Shown here piece after piece: positions 30,062-38,334 of a DNA stretch of 64,000 nucleotides. The stretch is from Kluyveromyces lactis (taxonomy: Eukaryota > Ascomycota > Saccharomycetes > Saccharomycetales > Saccharomycetaceae), in contig NC_006040.1 in NCBI RefSeq assembly GCF_000002515.2, forward strand, positions 1,576,728-1,640,727. Reading direction: 5' to 3'. The position numbers were made by a program, and so were the translations under genes. The first letter of the stretch is position 1; every line of letters starts with the position of its first letter. The notes beneath the pieces were generated by a model. It made no database searches. It was not told where the DNA came from and was given only the letters and a program-made list of their open reading frames with translations.

Positions 30062-33000
30062 ATGTCCAACTTACAAGGGTCCTATGGGACTAAATCGTTT
30101 CTCTCGATGACTGGCTTGAAAGCCAGTCAATCCGAGCAAGACATCAGCACCTCTCATTCTAGGATCAACCTGTCTCAGATGAAATTAAATAAATTGTTGG
30201 AGGGGAAAAAATGGGAGAATTTAGAAAGTTTTGGGTTGGAAGAATTGAGAAATGGGTTCTTCGATCCAGTCTATACTGGATACGAACGATTACAACCAAC
30301 TGATCCGACTGATGTAGACCATTTCGATGAAACTCGAAAGCCTTTGTTCCCACACATCGATCCGAAGGGCACTAGAAAATATTGGAAACATATCGTCAAA
30401 TATTGGATAGCAATCTTTGTTGCAAACATTCTATGTCTTATCAGACCTGCTGGTAACTGGTTCGGTGGAGAATACAGATATTTTTTACCGTTGGCTGTTT
30501 TAATTCACCATCCATCAAGAACGGTTGGTGTACAATTAGAACTATCATTGCAGTCTATCTTAGGTGCCGCCATAGGGATGGGATATTCCAGTTTAATATG
30601 GTTTGTATCTACAGCTACAAAACCAGCCGCTACAAACGCTGGTGGTATCCTTTTTCTAGGACTTTTCTTAGCTGCAATTTTCACGCATTGGTTAAGAACC
30701 ACTTATCAAAGGTTATTCTATTTTTCAACATCATTTGGGATTGCAGCACTATTCTTTTGTGGATCAAGCCTCGTATTTAACAAATCTGATCTCGATTGGA
30801 AATTGTACTGGGATTTTGGAATTTCTTATTTATTTGGAATTCTTCTTGCCCTGCTGGTATGCTGTACGGTATTCCCACACACTTGTCATTTTACAGCTAA
30901 AGTTACTTTAATATCTACTCTTGAAGAAATGAAGAGCTTTCTATGCAATGTCATTGACCCGAAACATTGCGAAGATGTAACCAGCTTACGAGAAACCCAA
31001 AACAAGATGAGTGAGGCTGTCAATATATATCTCTCGGAGGGATTGAGGGAATTCAGTAACCAAACCACGTTCACGGTATTTGATGATGAGTGCTTAAAGG
31101 AATTGCGTAATGTCATAACGTTTACTGCTTCACCATTACGTGTATTGCCAACTAACAATGGCCTATTAACAAAGGCGGAATTGGAGCAGTTTTTCAAAGA
31201 CGGTACGAATACGGAGGTGCCATCATCTCAAGCGAAATCTGCCAATTCACCAATGATTTTCTCTGGAATGCAAACTCCTCAGGCGTCTTCTGGAATCCCA
31301 AATCTTGGTATTGACTTCAACACAGCCATTTACAATAATATTCTACGGTCATTTTTTGCAAAACCCATTTACCAATTGATTCGTGAAATGCTTCTAGTAA
31401 TTGAATCTATTCAGAGTTACATCGAGCTTTATTCAAATTTCTCTGTCAATAAAAGTGAAGTGGAGCAATCAATGAGAAAACTACAAAAACTCCAAAAGAA
31501 ACTTAGGCGTAAAATCTACAGATTGGATGTTGCTTATAAAGATTTCACCAAAACTAACTTCTTTTGTAAGGACCTACTTCAGGATCCAAATTCGACCGAT
31601 GCTTTTTTGTTTTTAAGATATGTTAGACAGTCTGCGAAATCAATGATTGCGGTTGCCGAAAGAACCATAGATTTGGCAAAGAATTTGAAATGGAGGATAT
31701 GTTTACCCAACTATCCATTGCAACGCTCTTTAACTCGTCTTCCTAGACAATGTGCTCTTGACCAAGGCGCAAACGCAGTACTACATTATTTTGAAACCAA
31801 AAGAGATGTAGACAAGGCCTTTGAAAATATTTACAACAGTTATACTTCCAGGCATAAATACAATGATGTCAAAGGGAAGAAGTTAGAAGCTTACACTAGA
31901 GCCATTGATCACAACGACTTTAATTTCCACACCACTACAAATCCTATCAGGTATAAAATCTGGCAACTCACAACCAAGATAACAGGAGTCGAGAACAAGT
32001 CGGCTTTAAAAGTTGCGTTCATGTTAACTTTTTTGCTACTACCATCATGGTTAAAACAATCATACACATGGTACCAGTATTATCATTGCTGGTGGGGTGC
32101 AACCATTTTTTTCATTCTCACTAACAGCAGAAACGTCGCTACATGGAAGGGTATTCTGAGAAGATTTATGTACGGATTCTTTGGTATTGTTTGGGCATTT
32201 TGCGCTTGCGTTTCCAGAAGAAATAATCCGTTTGTCATTGCAACTTTTGGAGGTATTTTGTTTGCCCCACTGGCTGTCGATTTCTTTGTGAATAAGAACA
32301 CCAAATCTAGCCTTACAGCGTCTACATGCTTTATCATTATTACACTAGGTATTTATGGTAAAGCTGATAAATTACCAATGGGCACATCTGATATTTGGAA
32401 GAACACCTGGACAACCGGAGTTTCATTATTGATCGGAGTGCTATTGTCAATACCGACTACCTGGGTGCTCTGGTCTTTTAAAACTAGACGAGAACTTAGA
32501 TTAGCAATGTCGTCGTTGTTGTCCCATATCAGTCAATCATACCAATCTGTTACCGATAGATACTTATATCGTGATATCGACGATGATCCTACCGATTTGT
32601 CTTTGCGATTGTCGAATATCAGAGAGGTCAGACTTTATCAAAGTATATATGCAGCGGCTAGTCTTCTAGACAGAGCAAAACAGGAGCCAAACTATATTTC
32701 AAATTTCAAACCGCATTTATATGAAGAATTGATTAACCGCTGCAGATTACTATTGGAGAAAGTGATTGAAGCCCGTATTTCTGGACAGTATTTTCAAGTA
32801 TGGGAAAATGATGCAGATGAAGACATTACTCATGCACTTCTTTCTCTAAGAAGAGACAGTGTCTCTTCTGTTATCTTTGTCTTCTATATACTTTCAAATT
32901 GTTTCCGTTCTAAGAATAAGATACCAAAGTACCTTCCAAACCCAATCTTATCAAGAAAGAAGCTTTATGACTTCATAAACAAATTCGAAAACATGAGACA

Positions 33001-33199
33001 ATTGCGTCAAAGAAATGCACCAGTTTTACCTAGAAAGCCTCTACTAAAATCTGATATTGATATTTCCAAAGATATCGAAAAGACACACTGGACAGAAGTT
33101 CATGGAATGGCCTTTGCTAGGGCATACACAGACTTTACTTTGCACTTGGACCGAGTGATAAAACTTGCAAGAGAAATCTTGGGAGAAGAGGCAACATAA
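30062..33199 (+). CDS. BRE4: Bre4, multi-pass membrane protein of the endosomal system
   Basis: S. cerevisiae Bre4 (YDL231C) is a large membrane protein whose loss causes brefeldin A sensitivity and endocytosis defects. The 1,045-residue protein (1,125 in S. cerevisiae) has two clusters of membrane spans, at about residues 115-280 and 650-805, separated and followed by long cytosolic helical regions. This is the layout of the aromatic-acid-exporter-like / DUF2421-DUF2422 family. The second cluster includes WKGILRRFMYGFFGIVWAF and a GGILFAPLAVDFF segment typical of the family. It begins at the ATG at 30062. Order PTP1-BRE4-OST4 is the same as YDL230W-YDL232W. Biochemical activity is unknown. 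Confidence 0.93.
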   Translation: MSNLQGSYGTKSFLSMTGLKASQSEQDISTSHSRINLSQMKLNKLLEGKKWENLESFGLEELRNGFFDPVYTGYERLQPTDPTDVDHFDETRKPLFPHIDPKGTRKYWKHIVKYWIAIFVANILCLIRPAGNWFGGEYRYFLPLAVLIHHPSRTVGVQLELSLQSILGAAIGMGYSSLIWFVSTATKPAATNAGGILFLGLFLAAIFTHWLRTTYQRLFYFSTSFGIAALFFCGSSLVFNKSDLDWKLYWDFGISYLFGILLALLVCCTVFPHTCHFTAKVTLISTLEEMKSFLCNVIDPKHCEDVTSLRETQNKMSEAVNIYLSEGLREFSNQTTFTVFDDECLKELRNVITFTASPLRVLPTNNGLLTKAELEQFFKDGTNTEVPSSQAKSANSPMIFSGMQTPQASSGIPNLGIDFNTAIYNNILRSFFAKPIYQLIREMLLVIESIQSYIELYSNFSVNKSEVEQSMRKLQKLQKKLRRKIYRLDVAYKDFTKTNFFCKDLLQDPNSTDAFLFLRYVRQSAKSMIAVAERTIDLAKNLKWRICLPNYPLQRSLTRLPRQCALDQGANAVLHYFETKRDVDKAFENIYNSYTSRHKYNDVKGKKLEAYTRAIDHNDFNFHTTTNPIRYKIWQLTTKITGVENKSALKVAFMLTFLLLPSWLKQSYTWYQYYHCWWGATIFFILTNSRNVATWKGILRRFMYGFFGIVWAFCACVSRRNNPFVIATFGGILFAPLAVDFFVNKNTKSSLTASTCFIIITLGIYGKADKLPMGTSDIWKNTWTTGVSLLIGVLLSIPTTWVLWSFKTRRELRLAMSSLLSHISQSYQSVTDRYLYRDIDDDPTDLSLRLSNIREVRLYQSIYAAASLLDRAKQEPNYISNFKPHLYEELINRCRLLLEKVIEARISGQYFQVWENDADEDITHALLSLRRDSVSSVIFVFYILSNCFRSKNKIPKYLPNPILSRKKLYDFINKFENMRQLRQRNAPVLPRKPLLKSDIDISKDIEKTHWTEVHGMAFARAYTDFTLHLDRVIKLAREILGEEAT

Positions 33200-33448
33200 C
33201 TAATATAAAAAAAGGAGTCATCATTATGTTATGGTTCTATTGAAAATGCGCAATTCATACTATTCAATATTTAATTTCTATAATGTACAAAAGCAGAAAA
33301 CAATGGCATTATCTGATAGCAATCCCTATTTTCTGATCAATTACCCAGAGCCAGGGCATTGACTTTTCTTCATAGTCAACGTGCAAATAAGACCTTACAG
33401 TGTGGTCTGGTCTCGTATTGCAAGGCTTGCTGATAACACGAAGATATC

Positions 33449-33568
33449 CTATGATTGCTTCTTATGGTTCACAACCGTAGATTGGATCCCATGATATAAG
33501 GCGATCAGGGCCACCATCACAACACCAAACGACAGTACTAAAGTATTCAATTGAGCGTCAGAGATCAT
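33449..33568 (-). CDS. OST4: Ost4, 39-residue subunit of oligosaccharyltransferase
   Basis: Ost4 is a tiny single-span ER membrane protein that holds Stt3 and Ost3/6 together in oligosaccharyltransferase, the enzyme of N-glycosylation. Reading the minus strand from the ATG at 33568 gives a 39-residue protein that starts MISDAQLNTLVLSFGVVMVA and ends TVVNHKKQS. S. cerevisiae Ost4 is 36 residues and starts MISDEQLNSLAITFGIVMMT. The hydrophobic span covers about residues 9-26. The location between BRE4 and the MRX7/MFG1 region agrees with YDL232W. The gene is so short that simple length filters miss it. Confidence 0.95.
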   Translation of the reverse strand: MISDAQLNTLVLSFGVVMVALIALYHGIQSTVVNHKKQS

Positions 33569-33861
33569 TCTTGAATCTTCCTATCGTAAGCTTCTAGAAG
33601 GGTTTGTTAGTTACAGAAACCTTCGACCCATGTGTTACATTGCATATACTTAATCGACTTCAATTTTATTTAAGTTTTCAAAATTATCAAAATTTACTAA
33701 TGCTGTCAAAGCGAAGCGCATTATCACTACCCTTCTTTAACATGTAATAGTGACTTCTGACGGCTGTACGTAAGGGGATAGGCTAATGCGGAGCATTCAA
33801 GGTCTCCCTGCAAAGTAGAACGGTACGAACTTTGATATTGCGTTCATTGACATACAGTACT

Positions 33862-34122
33862 ATGAAGGGTGCACCTAGGAGTTTGGAAGAATGGCTGTTC
33901 TACAAGTTGATGAATTCTCAAGGGTTTCACAGGTTTGTACGAAGAGTTTACTACAAGGTCAACGGTATTAATCCGCATCAGATGGAGCAAACAAGCAGGA
34001 CTGATCGACTGTTTCACCCGACAGGTTTACAAAAGTTCAAAGCATATCGGATGCTTTTTTGGGATGAGGTTAGATCCGTAGTTGGATTGCCTAGAATTAC
34101 TGATAAATACTTAAAAAAATGA
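33862..34122 (+). CDS. MRX7: Mrx7, small mitochondrial protein
   Basis: In S. cerevisiae Mrx7 (YNL211C, 89 residues) is a mitochondrial protein linked to the MIOREX mitoribosome assemblies; its function is unclear. The predicted protein is 86 residues, starting MKGAPRSLEEWLFYKLMNS at the ATG at 33862, and it continues with HRFVRRVYYKVNGI, basic and helical. Ten upstream codons begin with TTG and are ignored. I call it from size, the N-terminal pattern and position between SSB/MER1 and VID27 as in YNL209W-YNL212W. It is divergent from OST4, with 293 bp between starts. Confidence 0.8.
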   Translation: MKGAPRSLEEWLFYKLMNSQGFHRFVRRVYYKVNGINPHQMEQTSRTDRLFHPTGLQKFKAYRMLFWDEVRSVVGLPRITDKYLKK

Positions 34123-34596
34123 AGGAACTCTCACTTCACATTAATTATTTATACACAAGTCATTGTCGAAACAGGATAGACCGGTTCATAACGTGGTTAC
34201 GCTTTTCAAGACGCTTTATGTTCGAAAATATAGTATTCTATGATTCATGCAGTATTTAAAAACATGAGGTGCTTGAGGACAAAATTGACTGCAGTGACAC
34301 CGAGAAAAAAACAAAGGATATATAGTTCCATTTCAGGATCGGTATTAGCTCAAGGGGTTAATACCGAGGGCTATTTTCTGGGTAATCAGACCGTATGTTG
34401 TTCGGTAAGACTTGTCGGATGCATTCACAGAATGAATGAAACCATCTTTTCATCATCTTTTATTGGACTAAAAACAAAAACCAAGATACTATTGGTTTAG
34501 TTATAACCAATATTTCAATTTTGGCAATATGTCCAACAGCAGTAAATGCCGATGCAAGTAGATATGTCATTTTGTAATACTTTTTATATTTTAGCA
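34123..34596. other. convergent gap MRX7-VID27 with a perfect hairpin
   Basis: This 474 bp gap lies between the stop codons of MRX7 and the short VID27. An 86-codon ATG frame on the plus strand (34240-34500) has no recognisable similarity. The only structured element is the inverted repeat at 34339-34367. No coding remains of the VID27 beta-propeller are visible on the minus strand, and the sequence just after the VID27 stop looks like ordinary AT-rich 3' UTR. Confidence 0.5.
34339..34367. repeat. perfect 9-bp inverted repeat with 11-nt loop
   Basis: TCGGTATTA is followed after 11 nt by its exact reverse complement TAATACCGA. The loop side reads TAGCTCAAGGGG, which resembles a tRNA A box, but no B box, acceptor stem or anticodon arm can be built around it. 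It may be a terminator-like or RNA hairpin. Confidence 0.7.
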
Positions 34597-35466
34597 TTAA
34601 GAATTATATTCCACAGCATCTACAAATGGTGCATCTTCATCGTAACATTGCTCGTCATCATCGTCGCCAGCATCATTGTCATCATCGTCATCATAAACAT
34701 CATCATAAGTATCTGCTACTTCTTTACTAAGTCCAGCGTTAGTATCAGAATTCCTATATGTGTCATGGGAAATATTGCTCCCACTTCGAAGTTTGTTTAG
34801 TGCCTCATTGGTTAAGACGGGACGAGGACTGCTGTCCAATCGTACTTTCACATTCTTATTAGCCGTGATATCAGAATCAGTTCGCAGCTCGTTATATTCA
34901 TCGGAAAAAAATGGACTATCATCAAGCTCTTCTGGTTTCATGAATTCTAATAATTCTTGTTTAGTAGCTTGGTCACTAGGCTTTCTATATTTCGCTTCAA
35001 AAGTACAATGCTTGACCAACTTATAAAATTTCTCGATTTCTAAGAGCGGTATGGTATCGTCAATAATGTATTCGAATTGATCCCCGTCATCACCCTTGGT
35101 ATTGTTCCAAATGAACACCGAATGCCTCTCAGCATTCCAGGATTTGACGAACTGTAAATCTTCTTCAATCTTGAAGGCCCATGTATCGTCCTTCTTAGAA
35201 GTCGCTGAAAGAAGGCTCATTTCATCCGGCACCAGGTCATCTGAATCACCATCACTGATATCTTCGCTATCGACATCTTGCCTTTCAACGTGCAAAATAT
35301 AATCATAATCACCACGTCGTTTCACACATATCATCGCATCACTGAAAATATACTCGACCGATGATTTGGGAGATTTGAAAGAACGTAGCAATAAAAATTG
35401 ACCTGCCGAAATACTCAACAATTCCTCATTCGAATTACTATCGAAAAATGTCCTTATAAAGTTCAT
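34597..35466 (-). CDS. VID27: Vid27, shortened to its N-terminal third
   Basis: Vid27 (YNL212W) is a cytosolic protein of unknown biochemical role, first linked to vacuole import and degradation of fructose-1,6-bisphosphatase. In S. cerevisiae it has 782 residues: N-terminal domain, PH-like region and a C-terminal WD40-like propeller. Here the frame is 289 residues. The start MNFIRTFFDSNSNEELLSIS and GQFLLLRSFKSPKSSVEYIF match the S. cerevisiae N-terminus (GQFNLLRSKNSPKAALECIY). TWAFKIEEDLQFVKSWN and the FVKSWN-to-FEAKYRK stretch also match. After about residue 165 it is low-complexity and acidic, ending EDAPFVDAVEYNS. The propeller and middle domain are absent. A full-length copy could exist elsewhere. 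Confidence 0.85.
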   Translation of the reverse strand: MNFIRTFFDSNSNEELLSISAGQFLLLRSFKSPKSSVEYIFSDAMICVKRRGDYDYILHVERQDVDSEDISDGDSDDLVPDEMSLLSATSKKDDTWAFKIEEDLQFVKSWNAERHSVFIWNNTKGDDGDQFEYIIDDTIPLLEIEKFYKLVKHCTFEAKYRKPSDQATKQELLEFMKPEELDDSPFFSDEYNELRTDSDITANKNVKVRLDSSPRPVLTNEALNKLRSGSNISHDTYRNSDTNAGLSKEVADTYDDVYDDDDDNDAGDDDDEQCYDEDAPFVDAVEYNS

Positions 35467-36015
35467 ATCGATTAAAGCAGATTATGGCCTGTACGATATG
35501 CGCTTGTTAGTGTCTTTTGACAAAACAAATGAAAAAAGGCCTAATATCAACTGATCGTTGTAAGATTGCTGGTTTAGCGAGATAATCGAAACACCAATCC
35601 TCACTAGCGTACGCTACAATTAGTCACTGTACTAAGGTTGTCTGTTGTAGTATTTCTAGCAGAATGATAAAGTGAGCCTTTTTTGCAGGTTAAAGGCATT
35701 GAACCTAATCATAACATTGGTATCAATTTTTCCCTTACAATTTGGCGATTTTAATGGTTTAAAATTAACTTCAAGATTACACATCATTTAGCATACGAAT
35801 AGATTACACAGATGGTTGACTACAATTCCACAAGTGGTGTGGTCAGCTTTGAACGATAACGCATAACCTACACAACTGATTCGAAACTACAACCCACTTC
35901 AACCACAAATGGGCTCCTGCCGCAAGGAATGTCTTATCTCACTGTATTAATAAATCTTATGCAAACCCCTCTGGAAGACATAGTCAATTGCAAATCAGAT
36001 GAACAGTGAACTAAG

Positions 36016-36022
36016 TTACCCG
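36016..36022 (+). promoter_or_regulatory. Reb1-type site upstream of RRG9
   Basis: Exact TTACCCG core, 385 bp before the RRG9 start. Confidence 0.4.
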
Positions 36023-36157
36023 GACTTTGATATTCCCAAAGAGGAATACCTATTTCAGTCCTGTCCTTCACAGTGAACCGTGCAGTGCCTCAGATGAAAA
36101 TTGTGATTTTTTGATAGGCAAAATCACCTATAATTTTACTATTGAATAATGATTGTA

Positions 36158-36177
36158 TGAGATGAGATGAGATGAGA
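36158..36177 (+). repeat. four tandem ATGAG units
   Basis: ATGAG is repeated four times without error. Each unit overlaps a PAC-like GAGATGAG (the PAC consensus is GCGATGAG). It is 230 bp before RRG9. Confidence 0.85.
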
Positions 36178-36406
36178 ATACTTGAAATAAGAGCACGTCA
36201 GTTCGACGCGGTGCAGAAAGGGAATAGGAATGGTATAGATCTAGTTCATCGTTATGCAATAAGTGTGCTTAAGTCATAAATAGAAAATATTGATTAAGAC
36301 AGCATCAACACCATAGATAAGAGTTTATTTCTTGTGTCTTTTTTCTTTCTGGCACTGGGTTCTGGATACACATCAAAGAGGAAACCAGTTTGGTGAGATC
36401 TATCGG

Positions 36407-37135
36407 ATGTTTAAACTTTGCGGCTGGCTTCTACCAAGGAGTAGGACCTTATTTGAATTAAGGAAAGCAGGTGTGATGCCATTTCATAGTACTGCTTTGA
36501 CACTGTCCGAAAACGACAAGATTGATTCTTCCATTAAAGTTGCCGAGATACCAAAAAAGGGTAAGGCGAAACGGTTGATTAACACTGTTAATCGTTCGAA
36601 AGATAACGACGGTCATAGTACCTGGAGGGACAACACTGCACTTCCCGATTGGAAAAGACAGAAATTCGCTTTGAAGGAGAAACTAAATGGGGAGCGATGG
36701 AATCCCAAGAAAAAATTGTCCAGAGAACAGATGGAAACTGTAAGGCTTTTGAAGAGACAGTTCCCTCATATGACGTCTGGGGACATTGCTATTCAAATGA
36801 AAGTGTCCCCAGAAGTTGTTAGAAGAATCCTCAAATCTAAGTGGGAACCTACTGAAGAAGAGCTGGAGGATATACAGAGGAGATGGAAGAAAAGATCTGA
36901 TAGGATCTTGGATTTATATGAGAATGGAAAGATCGATGGATATACGGGAATTATTCCAGTGACAAGAAAAGTTGTTATTGGAGGCCCTAATTCTGAGCAT
37001 ATTATACATAGAAAGAAACCACAACAGGATTTGGGACCTTCAAATAAGCTGCATTACAATAAATCCAAGCATATAGATAGAGGTGCAGTGAAAGCCCGGA
37101 ATAATTTGCATTTACTATTGAAGAAAAAAATCTAA
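36407..37135 (+). CDS. RRG9: Rrg9, mitochondrial genome maintenance protein
   Basis: Rrg9 (YNL213C) is required for respiratory growth and mitochondrial DNA maintenance; its human relative is neugrin. The 242-residue protein (214 in S. cerevisiae) starts at the ATG at 36407. The first 45 residues are basic and hydrophobic (MFKLCGWLLPRSRTLFELRK), a good mitochondrial presequence. The core block WRDNTALPDWKRQKFALKEK, then KLSREQMETVRLLKRQFP and IAIQMKVSPEVVRRILKSKW (about residues 100-150), is the helix-turn-helix-like Rrg9/neugrin region. It is convergent with PEX17 with 182 bp between stops, as are YNL213C and YNL214W. Confidence 0.93.
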   Translation: MFKLCGWLLPRSRTLFELRKAGVMPFHSTALTLSENDKIDSSIKVAEIPKKGKAKRLINTVNRSKDNDGHSTWRDNTALPDWKRQKFALKEKLNGERWNPKKKLSREQMETVRLLKRQFPHMTSGDIAIQMKVSPEVVRRILKSKWEPTEEELEDIQRRWKKRSDRILDLYENGKIDGYTGIIPVTRKVVIGGPNSEHIIHRKKPQQDLGPSNKLHYNKSKHIDRGAVKARNNLHLLLKKKI

Positions 37136-37317
37136 AACGATGTCAAGAAATACCAGTTATCGGATTAACGACTCACGAAAATGACATCTAGACCATAAAT
37201 CTTGTATTTTACCTTTGAATTACGGTCAACTTCTTTCATTGATTTGTAATTAATATAACATTGTATATAGCAGATAGAAAAGACGCATTGAAAGGATAAC
37301 GAATATTTTTACTCTGT

Positions 37318-37905
37318 TTAATCTTTTGGGATTCTACCATGAATAAACCACCCTTTCATCTCCCTGACTGATTGAATAATATTACTATAGCCTTCCTGCT
37401 TTTTATTTCGCCAGGATGAATCCTTTAATTGATCGGTAAAAAGCTTAGTCTTAAATGAGAGGGATTCAAAATCACTAATATTCCGCATGTCAGTATGGTA
37501 AATTCGCAGAACATCCGTTAAAGTATTAAGCCTCAGGTTGATACGAGTCCAGCCCGCATTTTCATCGACACTTTCGAGTTGTTCGCCGGTCTGCTGACAA
37601 CGATCAACATACACTTTTGTTTCTTGTATAGAACGTTGATTATCACCTACTGCTGTCACACTGGTAGACTTTACTCGTGACATTAAACTGTTAACAAGCC
37701 TGCGTATTCTCATTAAAACATCATGGCTCAATTCCAAACGTTGGTCATAATTTTTGGAAAGTACTCTTGAGAGAACTAAGTGAATGAAAACATATATAGC
37801 ACTAACAGTAACCCCTGTATGGTAGAAAAGTAGCTCTATCTCTTTTACCGTACTTGGTTTCTTATAAGGCATTATATCTTTCTCAGCAGGCCAATTATAA
37901 TACAT
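37318..37905 (-). CDS. PEX17: Pex17, peroxisomal docking complex subunit
   Basis: Pex17 binds Pex14 at the peroxisomal membrane and takes part in docking of cargo-loaded Pex5/Pex7. The family is poorly conserved, but the ends match S. cerevisiae Pex17 well: NWPAEKDI against DWPSNIGI near the start, and IIQSVREMKGWFIHGRIPK at the end against IIQGIREIKGWFVNGQVPR. The segment HTGVTVSAIYVFIHLVL at about residues 29-45 is a membrane span, and the rest is coiled coil. I start at the ATG at 37905 (195 residues; 199 in S. cerevisiae). A later ATG 11 codons in is possible, but it would drop the conserved NWP. Confidence 0.92.
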   Translation of the reverse strand: MYYNWPAEKDIMPYKKPSTVKEIELLFYHTGVTVSAIYVFIHLVLSRVLSKNYDQRLELSHDVLMRIRRLVNSLMSRVKSTSVTAVGDNQRSIQETKVYVDRCQQTGEQLESVDENAGWTRINLRLNTLTDVLRIYHTDMRNISDFESLSFKTKLFTDQLKDSSWRNKKQEGYSNIIQSVREMKGWFIHGRIPKD

Positions 37906-38334
37906 TCTGTTTCGCAACGGTCTAGCTCGAGACTATAGGTCCCAAAACCCAACTTCCCCTCTAAAGCCCATTAGTGTATTCGAAACCTTATTTTTGATCA
38001 TTAAAGTTTTCACATAGTACAATATGAAAAAGTTTCCTGAACTGTTTGAAACGACTCAATTAAACTGTTGCATTGTTATCATTAGGAAATAAAAACAAAA
38101 GACAGGCGTGTCAGCAGGATTGTCAAAACATGTTAAATTAATGAAGTGAACAAGATATTTAACGCACTACTGAATTAAGATGAATTAAAAGTTTATGAAG
38201 AACAAATTAATATAATTATACACATATTTAAACATTTCAGTGAACTGACATCCAGAGTTTGAAGCAATCATCTTTGTCCATAATGTAAATAGAGAAATGA
38301 AATGGAATCAAAAGAAACATATTGATATAGAAGT
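37906..38334. other. intergenic region PEX17-MFG1
   Basis: This 429 bp stretch covers the PEX17 promoter and the 3' side of MFG1. It is AT-rich, and nothing else is visible. Confidence 0.5.

Larger units (their letters stand above)
35467..36406. other. divergent intergenic region VID27-RRG9
   Basis: This 940 bp region contains a Reb1-type site (36016-36022) and four tandem ATGAG units (36158-36177). The RRG9 frame is open upstream to a TTG at 36332. No other gene is seen. Confidence 0.5.

Noticed and set aside
34339-34420. tRNA gene suggested by the A-box-like TAGCTCAAGGGG
   Set aside because: The bases that would pair in the acceptor stem lie in the D loop, and there is no B box.
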